Shown: positions 10,280 through 18,869, counted from the stretch's first letter. The stretch is 64,000 nt of DNA from Planctobacterium marinum (GCF_020687805.1 NZ_JAJEWQ010000002.1:685300-749299), one strand, 5' to 3'. The notes: generated by a model not told the origin, from the sequence alone. Translations and numbers: made by a program.

Positions 10280-10454
10280 TACTGCATTGATAAACAGTAT
10301 GTCGCCGGGCTATTAAACCCGTTGAAACCAGGTATAAGCAAGCGGGTTTCGTTGCGTCTCGGGCAGCACGATTATGCCATTATCAACAAGCCCATAAGCC
10401 TGGGTGTTCATGGTCAGGAATCCCTGGAGCCACAACCGCGGATTTTATTTTTAG

Positions 10455-10470
10455 TGCGACTCGTGTCGCA
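10455..10470. promoter_or_regulatory. Operator-like dyad 1 (BlaI-type candidate)
   Basis: TGCGAC-TCGT-GTCGCA is an inverted repeat with perfect 6-base arms. A second copy of the same motif follows with centres 34 bases apart, just upstream of a relic BlaI start codon, as expected for a dimeric BlaI/MecI-type repressor. Confidence 0.55.
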
Positions 10471-10488
10471 CTTCGCTGTATGTAATTC

Positions 10489-10504
10489 TGCGACATATGT
10501 CACA
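10489..10504. promoter_or_regulatory. Operator-like dyad 2 (BlaI-type candidate)
   Basis: TGCGACATATGTCACA is an imperfect palindrome (one mismatched pair) sharing the TGCGAC-N4-GTCrCA pattern with dyad 1. It ends 10 bases before the relic BlaI start at 10515. Confidence 0.5.
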
Positions 10505-10514
10505 CTGGGGTAAG

Positions 10515-11058
10515 ATGAAACCAAACGGCACAGAACTTACCATGCTAAAAATGCTCAGGGGACGTTGTCGGTAAAGCGACATCCACAACATACATATATC
10601 TGGTGGGCAATGCTGATTTTGGCTCTTTGTCCGTTCATGCCGGTATCCTCCTGGATTGAATTCAGCGCCATACCGGGCAGAGTAACACAGTCTGCTCTTC
10701 CCGCGTTGATAATACCTGTAATCGCATCGGCAACGGCGGAAACAGAGTTAACAGCTACAACGCATAGTTCAACACATAGTTCGGTTTTGCTGCTATGGCG
10801 TATTTATGCCGGGGGCTGGTGGTGCAGCTTGGTCAGTTGTGTATTTAGTTCATCGGTTTACAGCGACTTTGTGATAAGGCGACTGACTGTCGCGTTGACC
10901 TGGTTTAACCCTTTTATTCGGTTAATGGAAATGGGACACAGGGCAGACTATCGGCCTGGTGGGCGTCACCGGCAAGGCCACCGGCCCTCATCTTCACCTG
11001 GAAATACGTAAAAATGCAGAACGCCTGGATGCTATGGAAATGTTAGACGGTCTCCAGG
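10515..11058 (+). pseudogene. Decayed BlaI - M56 (BlaR1-type) - M23 peptidase locus
   Basis: Three fragments in different frames. (1) At 10515, after GGGGTAAG, a 19-codon frame MKPNGTELTMLKML resembles the first residues of BlaI/MecI repressors (ELxxLKxLW) and stops at 10574. (2) From about 10565 a frame contains hydrophobic helices and WFNPFIRLME, resembling the membrane part of an M56/BlaR1-type sensor peptidase; no HExxH zinc motif is left. (3) From about 10935, in another frame, GDTGQTIGLVGVTGKATGPHLHLEIRKN is the C-terminal end of an M23 peptidase, including HLH. The simplest reading is an internal deletion plus frameshifts in a BlaI / M56-M23 operon. It ends head-on against yacG. Confidence 0.7.
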
Positions 11059-11060
11059 CT

Positions 11061-11276
11061 TCAGTGCTGATTCTGTTGTTTAGCCAACATCTCTTCGATG
11101 TCTTCAGGATCAATACTGATTTCACTGGATTGCGTAATGGGGGTAGAAATGGTGTGGCTTTCGTCGGCCCATTCACCCAGGTCGATGAGTTGACAGCGTT
11201 TACTGCAAAATGGTCTGTGCTGGTTGTCTTTGGACCACACAATTTCAGTTTGACAGGTAGGGCAGTTTACTTTCAT
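11061..11276 (-). CDS. yacG: DNA gyrase inhibitor YacG
   Basis: Small zinc-binding protein that inhibits GyrB in E. coli. The 71-residue frame starts [14 protein letters not shown] and carries the four zinc ligands as C-x2-C...C-x3-C (CPTC and FCSKRC), then the conserved LIDLGEWA. The frame is open upstream to 11399, but the family N-terminus fixes the start at the ATG ending at 11276. The acidic C-terminal tail ([11 protein letters not shown]) is typical. It is the last gene of a minus-strand run with zapD, coaE, pilD and pilC. Confidence 0.92.
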   Translation of the reverse strand: MKVNCPTCQTEIVWSKDNQHRPFCSKRCQLIDLGEWADESHTISTPITQSSEISIDPEDIEEMLAKQQNQH

Positions 11277-11310
11277 TAAATAGAATACCAGGTTAGAAGA
11301 GTGATGCCTG

Positions 11311-12063
11311 TTAACAACAGGCCAGTTTAAAGTTGATGGCTTTATCGACAGATACCTGTCCCAGTTCATCAGGTTCAAACAACATGAAGCGGATAGCATA
11401 GCGGTATTTATTGCCGCTTAGGGTCGGATAATAGTTGTCGTTAGCACCGCAGTGGATACGGATCAGGTCGTTTTTGTCATCCGCAACTCCCTGATAGAAT
11501 CCTTTCATGGCCTCTACAGCTTCGAAGCGACCTCTTTCTCGTAAAAAGGACAAGGTGATCTCGATGGCTTGCTGGATCAGGCTAAATTCGCCAATCCAGC
11601 GCTCGATATCCGCTTTGATATTCGCTTCAGGTTGTTTTAACCAGTAGTGAAGATTGGGTAGATCAAAGCTGCAGGTCGCCCCGGGGATTGAAAAGCGCTG
11701 TTTGATTGAGAGCAAAAAGCGCTCACCGCGCAAACCCGAACCTACTTTGGCGCTGCTTTTCAGTTTAGCTTTTAACTCCAGAATGCGCTGCAGCGCCAAC
11801 TCCAGCGCTTCTTTGTCGATTTTGGGATGCTGTGCCCAGAGGCGCAGATTTTTTTCATGACTATCGATATCTTTCAGAATATCGGTGCGCATGTCCAGCC
11901 GCTCTAACAATTCCAGCAGGGTAAAATAACAATCAAAAAAGTGAATAAACTGCCAGTCTTCTGAACACTCTCTGGCGGAATGCAACTGTTTGAAAAGCTG
12001 CTCCAGACGCAGATATGTGCGTACTTTTTCGTTGAGTGGAAACTCATAAACGGTGTTAGACAT
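11311..12063 (-). CDS. zapD: Cell division protein ZapD
   Basis: Cytosolic protein that bundles FtsZ filaments by binding the FtsZ C-terminal peptide. The 250-residue frame matches the family: N-terminal [19 protein letters not shown], then a mostly helical domain and a C-terminal beta part. It sits between coaE and yacG, the conserved order in gammaproteobacteria. Its target FtsZ is encoded at 1.9-3.1 kb in the same window. Confidence 0.95.
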   Translation of the reverse strand: MSNTVYEFPLNEKVRTYLRLEQLFKQLHSARECSEDWQFIHFFDCYFTLLELLERLDMRTDILKDIDSHEKNLRLWAQHPKIDKEALELALQRILELKAKLKSSAKVGSGLRGERFLLSIKQRFSIPGATCSFDLPNLHYWLKQPEANIKADIERWIGEFSLIQQAIEITLSFLRERGRFEAVEAMKGFYQGVADDKNDLIRIHCGANDNYYPTLSGNKYRYAIRFMLFEPDELGQVSVDKAINFKLACC

Positions 12064-12091
12064 GCAAATGGCTCAATTCGGTTATTATTCG

Positions 12092-12721
12092 TTACTGCTT
12101 TGGGGCTGTGGCATTATGTGCCGCAGCCAAAGTTAAATATTGGCTATGTAATCTTGCTATCTGTGTCAGCAATTGTCCGGTATCGCTATCGTTAACAAGG
12201 ACGTCATCGGCAACAGCCAGCCGTTCTTTTCTGCCAGCCTGTGCCTGCATTATACTTTTTATTTGCGCTTCTCCAACCCCGTCCCGTTGGCTGGCCCGTT
12301 GTAATTGTATTTCTTCCGGACAATCTACCACTAAAACGCGATTCGCCAGGGATTGCAATTGGTTCTCTACCAGCAAGGGGATCGATAAAATTACATAAGC
12401 AGACTTCGCCGCCAGACATTGAGATTGCATTTCTGCCCGGATCAGGGGATGCAAAAGCCCGTTAAGCCAGTTTTTATGTTCGGTATTGCTAAACACTTGC
12501 GCCCGCAGTTGCGCGCGATCCAGGTGACCCTCTTTGGTCAACACGGCATGGCCGAACTTTTCTGTGATCGCACTCAGGGCCGGGGTACCGGGTTGCACTA
12601 CCTGCCGGGCAATGACATCGGCATCGACAACGTCAATGTTAAAGTGTTGTGAAAACAAGTCGGAAACTGTGGTTTTACCCGACCCTATGCCACCCGTCAG
12701 GCCAACAATAAAGTTGCTCAT
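12092..12721 (-). CDS. coaE: Dephospho-CoA kinase CoaE
   Basis: Last step of coenzyme A synthesis: phosphorylates the 3'-OH of dephospho-CoA with ATP. The P-loop GLTGGIGSGKTT is at residues 8-19, followed by DVVDADVIARQVV (substrate-binding acidic motif) and the lid RASQRDGVGEAQI. The 209-residue length is standard. Its ATG overlaps the pilD stop codon by one base, so the two are translationally coupled. Confidence 0.96.
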   Translation of the reverse strand: MSNFIVGLTGGIGSGKTTVSDLFSQHFNIDVVDADVIARQVVQPGTPALSAITEKFGHAVLTKEGHLDRAQLRAQVFSNTEHKNWLNGLLHPLIRAEMQSQCLAAKSAYVILSIPLLVENQLQSLANRVLVVDCPEEIQLQRASQRDGVGEAQIKSIMQAQAGRKERLAVADDVLVNDSDTGQLLTQIARLHSQYLTLAAAHNATAPKQ

Positions 12722-13605
12722 CAGAGTATCAGTTGCCAGTAAAAGTTAACGATAACGTCACCGTAGAAAAAGGTGATTAATCCGGCAATAGCCAGATAAG
12801 GCCCAAAGGGGATAGCCTGACCTTTTTCGGATTGCCGGGTCAGCATCATGGCAATGCCAATAAGTGCGCCGACAAACGACGATAAAATGATGATTACGGG
12901 TAAATAACTATATCCGGTCCAGGCGCCAAGCGCGGCCAGGAGTTTAAAATCACCATAACCCATTCCTTCCTTGCCGGTGAGCAATTTAAACGCCCAGTAG
13001 ACGCTCCATAAACTCAAATAACCCAGCGCGGCCCCTAAAAGTGCGTCTGTGGTTGATACAAAGGTATTGTCAATACTGAGCAGCAGGCCCAGCCACAGTA
13101 AGGGCAGGGTAATTTGATCAGGTAACAGCATAGTGTCGATATCGATAAAGGTCAGCGCAATCAGACACCATAAAAATAGTAATGCAAACAACAACTGCAC
13201 ACCGGGTCCGAAGTACAGCGCAAAAGCCACTGATAACAGACCTGTTAGGGCTTCGATGGCCGGGTAGCGCACGGAAATGGGGGTCTGGCATTGACTGCAT
13301 TTGGCTTTTAACGCAATCCAGCTGAGTACCGGGATATTTTCCCATGCGCGAATCTTGTGGCCACAGGCAGGGCAGGTTGAAGCCGGTACCGCAAGATTAA
13401 ATCTTTGCGGCAGTGCCGCTTTGTCAGACACGGCTATATCGGTTTGAAAATGCTCTTCGCAAGCGCACCTGAAATCTCGTTCCATCATCACAGGTAAGCG
13501 ATAAATCACCACATTGAGAAAACTGCCCACTGTCAGACCAACAAACAACACGACGACGTAAAACAGCCAGGGGTAGACATCAAATACGAGTAACAGATTT
13601 TCCAT
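12721..13605 (-). CDS. pilD: Type IV prepilin peptidase / N-methyltransferase PilD
   Basis: Inner-membrane aspartic protease that cuts the prepilin leader after Gly and N-methylates the new Phe; it serves type IV pili and often type II secretion. The methylase zinc motif is intact (CPACGHK and CSQCQTP). The two catalytic Asp residues are in DIDTMLLPDQI and the GYGDFKLLAALGAW motif. About eight membrane segments are predicted. The frame extends upstream to 13710, but the ATG ending at 13605, preceded by AGAAGAA, gives the family N-terminus MENLLLVFD. pilA, its substrate, is encoded at 14.95-15.4 kb. Confidence 0.95.
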   Translation of the reverse strand: MENLLLVFDVYPWLFYVVVLFVGLTVGSFLNVVIYRLPVMMERDFRCACEEHFQTDIAVSDKAALPQRFNLAVPASTCPACGHKIRAWENIPVLSWIALKAKCSQCQTPISVRYPAIEALTGLLSVAFALYFGPGVQLLFALLFLWCLIALTFIDIDTMLLPDQITLPLLWLGLLLSIDNTFVSTTDALLGAALGYLSLWSVYWAFKLLTGKEGMGYGDFKLLAALGAWTGYSYLPVIIILSSFVGALIGIAMMLTRQSEKGQAIPFGPYLAIAGLITFFYGDVIVNFYWQLIL

Positions 13606-13639
13606 TATTATTTTTCTTCTTAGGCATGAAAGGCAGAGT

Positions 13640-14854
13640 TTACACCACCATACCCAGTTGGAATATAGGTAAATACATGGCAACGATGAGTCCACCGATG
13701 ACCACACCAAGCACGGCCATGATGATGGGTTCTAATAAAGAGGTTAAACCGTCCACCATATCATCCACTTCACGCTCGTATATTGTGGCAATTTTACCCA
13801 GCATGGCATCCACAGAACCCGATTCTTCACCGATGGCCACCATTTGCACCACCATAGGCGGGAACACATTGGTTGAGCGCATGGCGATGTTCATTTGTTC
13901 ACCGCCTGCGACCTCAGACTTCATGTAGCGAATGGCATCCCGATAAACTGCGTTGCCTGCGGCACCTGCGGCCGATTCCAGCGCTTCAATCAGTGGCACC
14001 CCCGCAGCAAACGTGGTGGATAGGGTTCTGGTAAAACGGGCGATGGATGCTTTTACTAATATTTCACCAATTACCGGTACCTTGAGTAATTTTGCATCTA
14101 AAGTGTCCCGCAGTTTTTGAGAGTTTTTGTAGGCGCGTTTAAAGGCAATAGCAAAGGCAATCATCCCTATGGCGATAAAGGGGCCATTGTTCTGTACGAA
14201 ATTTGAAATATTCAATACGAATTGAGTAAAGGGGGGGAGTTCCGCGCCAAATCCGGCAAAAATCTCCTCAAACTGCGGTACCACGAAAACCAGTAATATG
14301 GTGGTCACGACAAATGCCACAACAACAACCGCAACCGGATAAAACATGGCCTTTTTGATTTTTGATTTCAGGGCTTCTGCTTTTTCCTTGTAAGTAGCAA
14401 TGCGATCGTAGATGTCTTCCAGTGCACCGGACTGTTCTCCGGTTTTCACCAGGTCACAGTACAGGTCATCAAAATAATCCGGGTATTTTCGCAATGAGGA
14501 AGACAGGGGGTTACCTGATTGTACTTCGGCGGTGATGTGCCCCAGCATCTTGCGCATTGGGGCTTTGTCGTGTCCCTGACCAATCATTTCCAGGGTTTGA
14601 ATCAAGGTGACCCCGGCTGTCAGCATGGTGGCTATTTGCCTGGATACGTTACATATATCGAGTGCTTCAATTTTGGCGCCGCCCAGTAGCGGTTTGGGTG
14701 CTTTTTTTATTTTTGAAATTGAAATGCCACGCCGGCGTAAAATAGATTTGGCTTCGTTGAGTGAGTCGGCGACAAATTCTCCCTTGATGGTTTGTCCTTT
14801 TTTGTTTTTCCCCGACCAGACGAATTCAATTTTACCTGCTTCTTTGGCTGCCAT
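13640..14854 (-). CDS. pilC: Type IV pilus inner-membrane platform protein PilC
   Basis: Platform protein (type II secretion F family) that couples the assembly ATPases to pilin insertion. The 404-residue frame has the two tandem T2SSF domains, each with GxxLxxAL-like segments (SGNPLSSSLRKYP and GGEQMNIAMRSTNVFPPMVVQMVAIGEESG), and three membrane helices (about 170-195, 220-240 and 375-400). It lies 34 bases upstream of pilD. Unusually, the assembly ATPase gene pilB, normally between pilA and pilC, is not here: only a 97-base gap with the pilA terminator separates them. Confidence 0.95.
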   Translation of the reverse strand: MAAKEAGKIEFVWSGKNKKGQTIKGEFVADSLNEAKSILRRRGISISKIKKAPKPLLGGAKIEALDICNVSRQIATMLTAGVTLIQTLEMIGQGHDKAPMRKMLGHITAEVQSGNPLSSSLRKYPDYFDDLYCDLVKTGEQSGALEDIYDRIATYKEKAEALKSKIKKAMFYPVAVVVVAFVVTTILLVFVVPQFEEIFAGFGAELPPFTQFVLNISNFVQNNGPFIAIGMIAFAIAFKRAYKNSQKLRDTLDAKLLKVPVIGEILVKASIARFTRTLSTTFAAGVPLIEALESAAGAAGNAVYRDAIRYMKSEVAGGEQMNIAMRSTNVFPPMVVQMVAIGEESGSVDAMLGKIATIYEREVDDMVDGLTSLLEPIIMAVLGVVIGGLIVAMYLPIFQLGMVV

Positions 14855-14906
14855 AATCTTAAGTGGAGTATCCTGTTACGAAATGAAGGTGCAATACGCT
14901 CTAACG

Positions 14907-14934
14907 TAAAAAGCCCAGTTTTCACCGGGCTTTT
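14907..14934 (-). terminator. Rho-independent terminator of pilA
   Basis: Read on the minus strand: AAAAGCCC, loop, GGGCTTTTT, about 20 bases after the pilA stop. It isolates pilA from pilC, as is common for strongly expressed major pilin genes. Confidence 0.85.
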
Positions 14935-14951
14935 GTATCAATATCAGAGGC

Positions 14952-15380
14952 TTAGCATAAACCAGCAGCCTGACAACCACCGGACTGAGCCCAGGTTACT
15001 GCACCGGCTGCCACAGTACCCGTCAGAACATAAGTTTCCGTTGCTGTAACACCTGAAACAACGCCCGCTGCCGGGGTGACTGTAATGGTGTAACCGTCAG
15101 CTTCACTGCCACCAAAGGCAATAGTGTTTACCAGTGCAGAAGCTGTCCAGCCAGCTTGCACTGTCAGGCCTGAGCAGTCTGCAGGTGAGCCGGTTTGCAC
15201 ACAAACTTCAACCGCCGTTTTTGCCGGGCTGGCGGCGGATATGACTTCACTAAATGAAGCACGGGCAGAGTAGCTTTGATATGCAGGTAGTGCAATCGCT
15301 GCCAGGATACCGATAATTGCGACAACAATCATCAGTTCTATCAACGTAAAACCTTTTTGGTTGTTTTTAACTTGATTCAT
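14952..15380 (-). CDS. pilA: Major type IV pilin PilA
   Basis: Structural subunit of type IV pili. The 10-residue leader [10 protein letters not shown] precedes the class III cleavage site and the N-methylated hydrophobic helix ([20 protein letters not shown]), with Glu5 of the mature protein in place. The 142-residue pilin is short and Gly/Ala/Thr/Val-rich, with a Cys pair near the middle and a C-terminal Cys pair (CQAAGLC) that would form the disulfide-bounded D region. The gene stands alone with its own terminator. Confidence 0.95.
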   Translation of the reverse strand: MNQVKNNQKGFTLIELMIVVAIIGILAAIALPAYQSYSARASFSEVISAASPAKTAVEVCVQTGSPADCSGLTVQAGWTASALVNTIAFGGSEADGYTITVTPAAGVVSGVTATETYVLTGTVAAGAVTWAQSGGCQAAGLC

Positions 15381-15549
15381 TTTCTATCTCCAGTTGCGCA
15401 ATTATGCGGCATTGTTGTTAGCTTATAGTTAAGTCGCTATTTATTGGATTTACAACAAAAAGCCGACTTTCCAAACTCAGTATAGAAGGCAATTTGCATT
15501 GGGCAAGTTCGCTTTCCGCTATTTAGTTTGTAATGACAAGATTAGACAC

Positions 15550-15606
15550 AAAAAACCACTTGATAAAGCATGTATTTTGATAACTGATTCTCAAACGTGG
15601 TTTTTT
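15550..15606. repeat. Distant 10-bp inverted repeat between nadC and pilA
   Basis: AAAAAACCAC (15550-15559) and GTGGTTTTTT (15597-15606) are perfect inverted copies 37 bases apart. It could terminate nadC transcription with a long loop or act upstream of pilA. The rest of the 293-base nadC-pilA gap shows no convincing promoter; a sigma-54 site for pilA was looked for and not found. Confidence 0.4.
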
Positions 15607-15673
15607 AGTCCGAAAATGCGGCAGGTATGTGAAACTGTTCACAACTATTTTGCGCTAATTTGAAGGAAAACAG

Positions 15674-16594
15674 TTAATTGTGGAGCCTCAGCGAAAGATC
15701 GATGGCGCGAATATTTTTGGTGATAGCACCTGAAGAGACAAAATCTACCCCGGTTTCGGCGATTTCAGTAAGGTGGGATGCCTCAACATTGCCCGATACT
15801 TCTAATTTAGACTGTCCCTTGTTGATGGCCACAGCGGTTATTACGTCACTTAAACTGAAGTTGTCCAACATGATAATGTCGGCACCGGCGTGCAGCGCTT
15901 CCTGCAACTCAGTTAACGATTCAACCTCCACTTCTACCAGTAAATCGCTGTGCATTTGACGGGCTTTTTGAATGGCGGCAGAAATGGAGCCACACCCCAT
16001 AATGTGGTTTTCTTTGATGAGAAAGCGGTCATACAAACCAATTCGATGATTAGCACCGCCGCCGCAGGTAACGGCGTATTTTTGCCCATAGCGCAATCCG
16101 GGCAGGGTTTTTCGGGTATCCAGAATTTGGGTTTTATAGGTGTCCAGTATCCGGGCATAGTGATTGACGGTTGTAGCGGTCGCAGACAGGGTTTGTGCAA
16201 AATTTAGGGCTGTACGCTCTCCGGTCAAAATCGCCCGGGTATTGCCCTGCAGGGAAAATAAGGTATCGCCCGCCTGATGATGTTGTCCATCATGAGTATG
16301 CCAGGTCAGGGTTATATCATCTGCCAGCAGAGTAAAGGTGGTTTCGACCCATTGTTTTCCAACGAAAACACAAGCCTCTTTACAGATCACCGAAGCACTG
16401 TCGCGTTCATCTGGTTCAATCAGGTTGGCCGTTACATCTCGTTGCAACGCCGCCCGCAAGACTTTTTTGGCCTGCTCTGGCGCCGGTAGTCCCTGTTGAA
16501 AAAACTCAGACGCAAATATTCCCAGGTCCTGACATAAGCTGGTGATGACAGAATGATAAATTTCGTCGTTGAGTAAAGATTGTTGTTGGCTCAT
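15674..16594 (-). CDS. nadC: Carboxylating nicotinate-nucleotide diphosphorylase NadC
   Basis: Converts quinolinate and PRPP to nicotinate mononucleotide, CO2 and PPi in de novo NAD synthesis. Family motifs are present: ERTALNFAQTLSATATTVNHYA, LDTRKTLPGLRYGQKYAV, GGGANHRIGLYDRFLIKENH and EVEVESLTELQEAL...DIIMLDNF, covering the quinolinate and PRPP sites. The 306-residue length is normal. nadC next to the pilA/ampD region is common in gammaproteobacteria. Confidence 0.97.
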   Translation of the reverse strand: MSQQQSLLNDEIYHSVITSLCQDLGIFASEFFQQGLPAPEQAKKVLRAALQRDVTANLIEPDERDSASVICKEACVFVGKQWVETTFTLLADDITLTWHTHDGQHHQAGDTLFSLQGNTRAILTGERTALNFAQTLSATATTVNHYARILDTYKTQILDTRKTLPGLRYGQKYAVTCGGGANHRIGLYDRFLIKENHIMGCGSISAAIQKARQMHSDLLVEVEVESLTELQEALHAGADIIMLDNFSLSDVITAVAINKGQSKLEVSGNVEASHLTEIAETGVDFVSSGAITKNIRAIDLSLRLHN

Positions 16595-16682
16595 GCAAAT
16601 ACCGATAAATAGACTAGCAGAATGGGTACATCAAAGTCAGCAAACAGATGAAAGCGACCTCATTGGTTTACTGAATTTGCAA

Positions 16683-17204
16683 TTATAACGGACGAATGGT
16701 CAGGATGTCTTCACGTTGTGTAAATTCTAACTGTTTAAGTACGCTCATACCCAATAAAATCTCAGGGCCTTCCATGCCGGGGTTGATATTACCCGACACG
16801 TTGCTCAGCAAAATGTTGCCGATCTGCAGCGAAGGAATTTGGGTGCGATACACGGTGACCGTGCCGTTAGCGGTTTGGCTTCTGGCTGGCGCGCCGGGTT
16901 TCAGGTTGAGTTGTTCAGCGATATTCGCAGGAATTGAGACATTGGTAGCGCCGGTATCCACCAGAAACACCACTTCCTGCTGATTAATGAGACCCGTCGC
17001 CACATAGTGGCCATATCGGTTGCGTTTTAGTACCACTGTTGGTCTGCCGTTTTCGTAGCGAGATTCAGGTGCCTCATTCGGGTTGAATTGCGCCATTAAT
17101 GACTCTTCAAACAGCACACTTACCAGGCCAAGACCCGCTATCCAGGCCAATATGAACATGGCTGTGCCAAATTTTGAGGTACTGTTATGATTTTCGCTGG
17201 ACAA
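16683..17204 (-). CDS. Membrane-anchored retropepsin-like (clan AA) aspartic protease
   Basis: 173-residue protein with an N-terminal membrane anchor (MFILAWIAGLGLVSVLF, about residues 16-32) and a single retropepsin-like domain. The catalytic motif is VVFLVDTGATNVSIP; the second flap and hydrophobic Gly motif is ILLGMSVLKQLEF. Such single-domain proteases must dimerise, like viral retropepsins; their substrates in bacteria are mostly unknown. The start is a TTG ending at 17204 with a strong AGGAG ribosome-binding site about eight bases upstream. It is divergent from ampD and upstream of nadC in the same direction. Confidence 0.82.
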   Translation of the reverse strand: MSSENHNSTSKFGTAMFILAWIAGLGLVSVLFEESLMAQFNPNEAPESRYENGRPTVVLKRNRYGHYVATGLINQQEVVFLVDTGATNVSIPANIAEQLNLKPGAPARSQTANGTVTVYRTQIPSLQIGNILLSNVSGNINPGMEGPEILLGMSVLKQLEFTQREDILTIRPL

Positions 17205-17310
17205 TCGCTTACTCCTGACACCCTTTGTTATGTCTCCGAAAGAAAACTATCAAAACCGGGCCTTTTTTCCAAAAAAAACGTGTAATAATTGTTGAGCATA
17301 ACGTCTCGGA

Positions 17311-17865
17311 GTGAAAGTATTGAAAATATCTGATGGCTGGATTCAGCAGGTCAGCCACTATAAAACCGCTCATTGTGATCAAAGGCCTGATGGTATCAAG
17401 CCCACTTTGCTGGTGATCCACAATATCAGCCTTCCTCCGGGAGAGTTTGGCCAGGGGTATGTGGCGCCGTTTTTTATGGGGCAACTCAATCCTGAGCAAC
17501 ACGAGTTCTTTCGGGAGATTTACCAGATGCGGGTTTCTGCGCATTGTTTTATCGAACGCACCGGCCGAATCTGTCAGTTTGTGTCTTTTGATGAGCGCGC
17601 CTGGCATGCCGGCGTGTCGGTCTTTCAGGGACAACCTCGCTGTAACGATTTTAGCATTGGCGTGGAAATGGAAGGCACTGATCATCTCCCCTATACTGCA
17701 GCGCAATACGACGCCCTGGTGCAACTCACTAAAGCGCTAATGGTCCAATATCCAGAGATTAACTTAGCGCGTATAGTAGGGCATAATGATATTGCCTTTG
17801 GCCGGAAAACCGATCCCGGAGAAGCCTTTGATTGGGGCTACTACCGCCAGGCTTTGGAAAAATAA
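17311..17865 (+). CDS. ampD: 1,6-anhydro-N-acetylmuramyl-L-alanine amidase AmpD
   Basis: Cytoplasmic zinc amidase of peptidoglycan recycling; its loss derepresses AmpC-type beta-lactamases in relatives that have ampR. Zinc-site segments are visible: LLVIHNISLPPGEFG (first His), SAHCFIERTGRICQFV, ERAWHAGVS, and IVGHNDIAFGRKTDPGEAFDW near the C-terminus. The 184-residue length is normal. GTG 17311 opens the frame, but TTG 17320 has the better-placed GGAG (17308-17311), so the true protein may be three residues shorter. It is followed 13 bases later by ampE. Confidence 0.95.
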   Translation: MKVLKISDGWIQQVSHYKTAHCDQRPDGIKPTLLVIHNISLPPGEFGQGYVAPFFMGQLNPEQHEFFREIYQMRVSAHCFIERTGRICQFVSFDERAWHAGVSVFQGQPRCNDFSIGVEMEGTDHLPYTAAQYDALVQLTKALMVQYPEINLARIVGHNDIAFGRKTDPGEAFDWGYYRQALEK

Positions 17866-17878
17866 CTAGAGAAACTTT

Positions 17879-18697
17879 ATGACCCTGATCAGTTTACTGC
17901 TCGTGCTCGCATTGGACAGATTGACCACTAAATCTGATATCTGGCGCAGTGAAACCTATATGCTACCCTATCTGGATTTTATGAAATCCAGTCAATGGTT
18001 GTATTCACCGGATAAACCCTGGCAATCCTACCTCGCTGTTGCTATTCCTACGTTGTTGGCCTGGGCACTGTTTCAGTATCTGGACAGTTCGTTGCTAATT
18101 TTGCTGTGTAATCTGGCGATTTTGTTTGTTGCCGTGGGTTGTCCGCATATCCGCGATAAGTACAAAGGCTATTTGCAGGCGTCTAATCGTGGCGACTTTG
18201 CTGCCAGAGATTTGTTTGCTGATGAACTGAAATACCAGCCTGACACCGGGACTTCGTTTGGTCAGCACATGGTATGGATTAATTTTCGCTATTATTTTGC
18301 CATTGCAGTGTGGTTTTTAATCTTAGGGGGTACCGGGGCCGTGCTGTATTTGACAGCCCGTATAGTGGAAAGTCAGGCACCGGATGAAGCTTCGCGACAT
18401 TCTGCTGCGCGTGTACTGACTATATTAGACTGGATACCGGCGCGTCTGTCTGCCTGTGGCTTTTTACTGGTGGGGCATTTTACACAAGGCGTTAAAGCGT
18501 TTTCCAGATACCTGTTAGATGTCACCATTAGCGCTAAGGAGATCGTCACCCAGGTGGCAAAATCCAGTGAAGAAGTTGAGCCGGATAACCAGGATTGTAC
18601 AGAAGAACCCTGTACCATGCTGCGCCTGGCAAAGCGCAATATGATGTTGTTGTTGGCCGTAACAGTGGTACTGACCTTAAGTGGCTGGATAAGTTGA
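17879..18697 (+). CDS. ampE: AmpE family membrane protein (regulatory signalling modulator)
   Basis: Inner-membrane protein usually co-transcribed with ampD and implicated in beta-lactamase induction sensing. The 272-residue protein opens with MTLISLLLVLALDRL, has membrane segments near residues 47-90 and 140-160, the internal conserved segment DLFADELKYQPDTG and GQHMVWINFRYYFAIAVWF, and a final helix at the C-terminus. It follows ampD by 13 bases in the same operon and ends at a strong terminator. Confidence 0.88.
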   Translation: MTLISLLLVLALDRLTTKSDIWRSETYMLPYLDFMKSSQWLYSPDKPWQSYLAVAIPTLLAWALFQYLDSSLLILLCNLAILFVAVGCPHIRDKYKGYLQASNRGDFAARDLFADELKYQPDTGTSFGQHMVWINFRYYFAIAVWFLILGGTGAVLYLTARIVESQAPDEASRHSAARVLTILDWIPARLSACGFLLVGHFTQGVKAFSRYLLDVTISAKEIVTQVAKSSEEVEPDNQDCTEEPCTMLRLAKRNMMLLLAVTVVLTLSGWIS

Positions 18698-18744
18698 TTG
18701 AAAAATAACCATTGAATCGAGGTCAGACCAGCACTGATAACCTT

Positions 18745-18774
18745 AAAAAGGCCACGTAATACGTGGCCTTTTTA
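18745..18774 (+). terminator. Rho-independent terminator after ampE
   Basis: AAAAAGGCCACGT, 3-base loop, ACGTGGCCTTTTT. Strong and potentially bidirectional. Confidence 0.92.
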
Positions 18775-18850
18775 GCATTTAACGACTACAACTATGTAAT
18801 CCGAAGGTGGTATTGGCTTTACCTGACGAGTCATATTCGATATCCTTCAT

Positions 18851-18869
18851 AAATTGGTAAGACCAATTT
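18851..18869. promoter_or_regulatory. PdhR operator upstream of pdhR
   Basis: AAATTGGT-AAG-ACCAATTT is a perfect 8-base inverted repeat with a 3-base centre and matches the E. coli PdhR box (ATTGGTnnnACCAAT). It lies about 57 bases ahead of pdhR, so the pyruvate-sensing repressor should control its own operon. Confidence 0.88.

Noticed and set aside
10322-10513. 63-codon plus-strand frame covering the operator dyads
   Set aside because: It runs across the promoter-like dyads, lacks a ribosome-binding site and shows no protein-like pattern.
15381-15673. Sigma-54 promoter for pilA
   Set aside because: Pilin genes often use one, but no GG-N10-GC element was found on the minus strand; TTGCC occurs without the partner GG.
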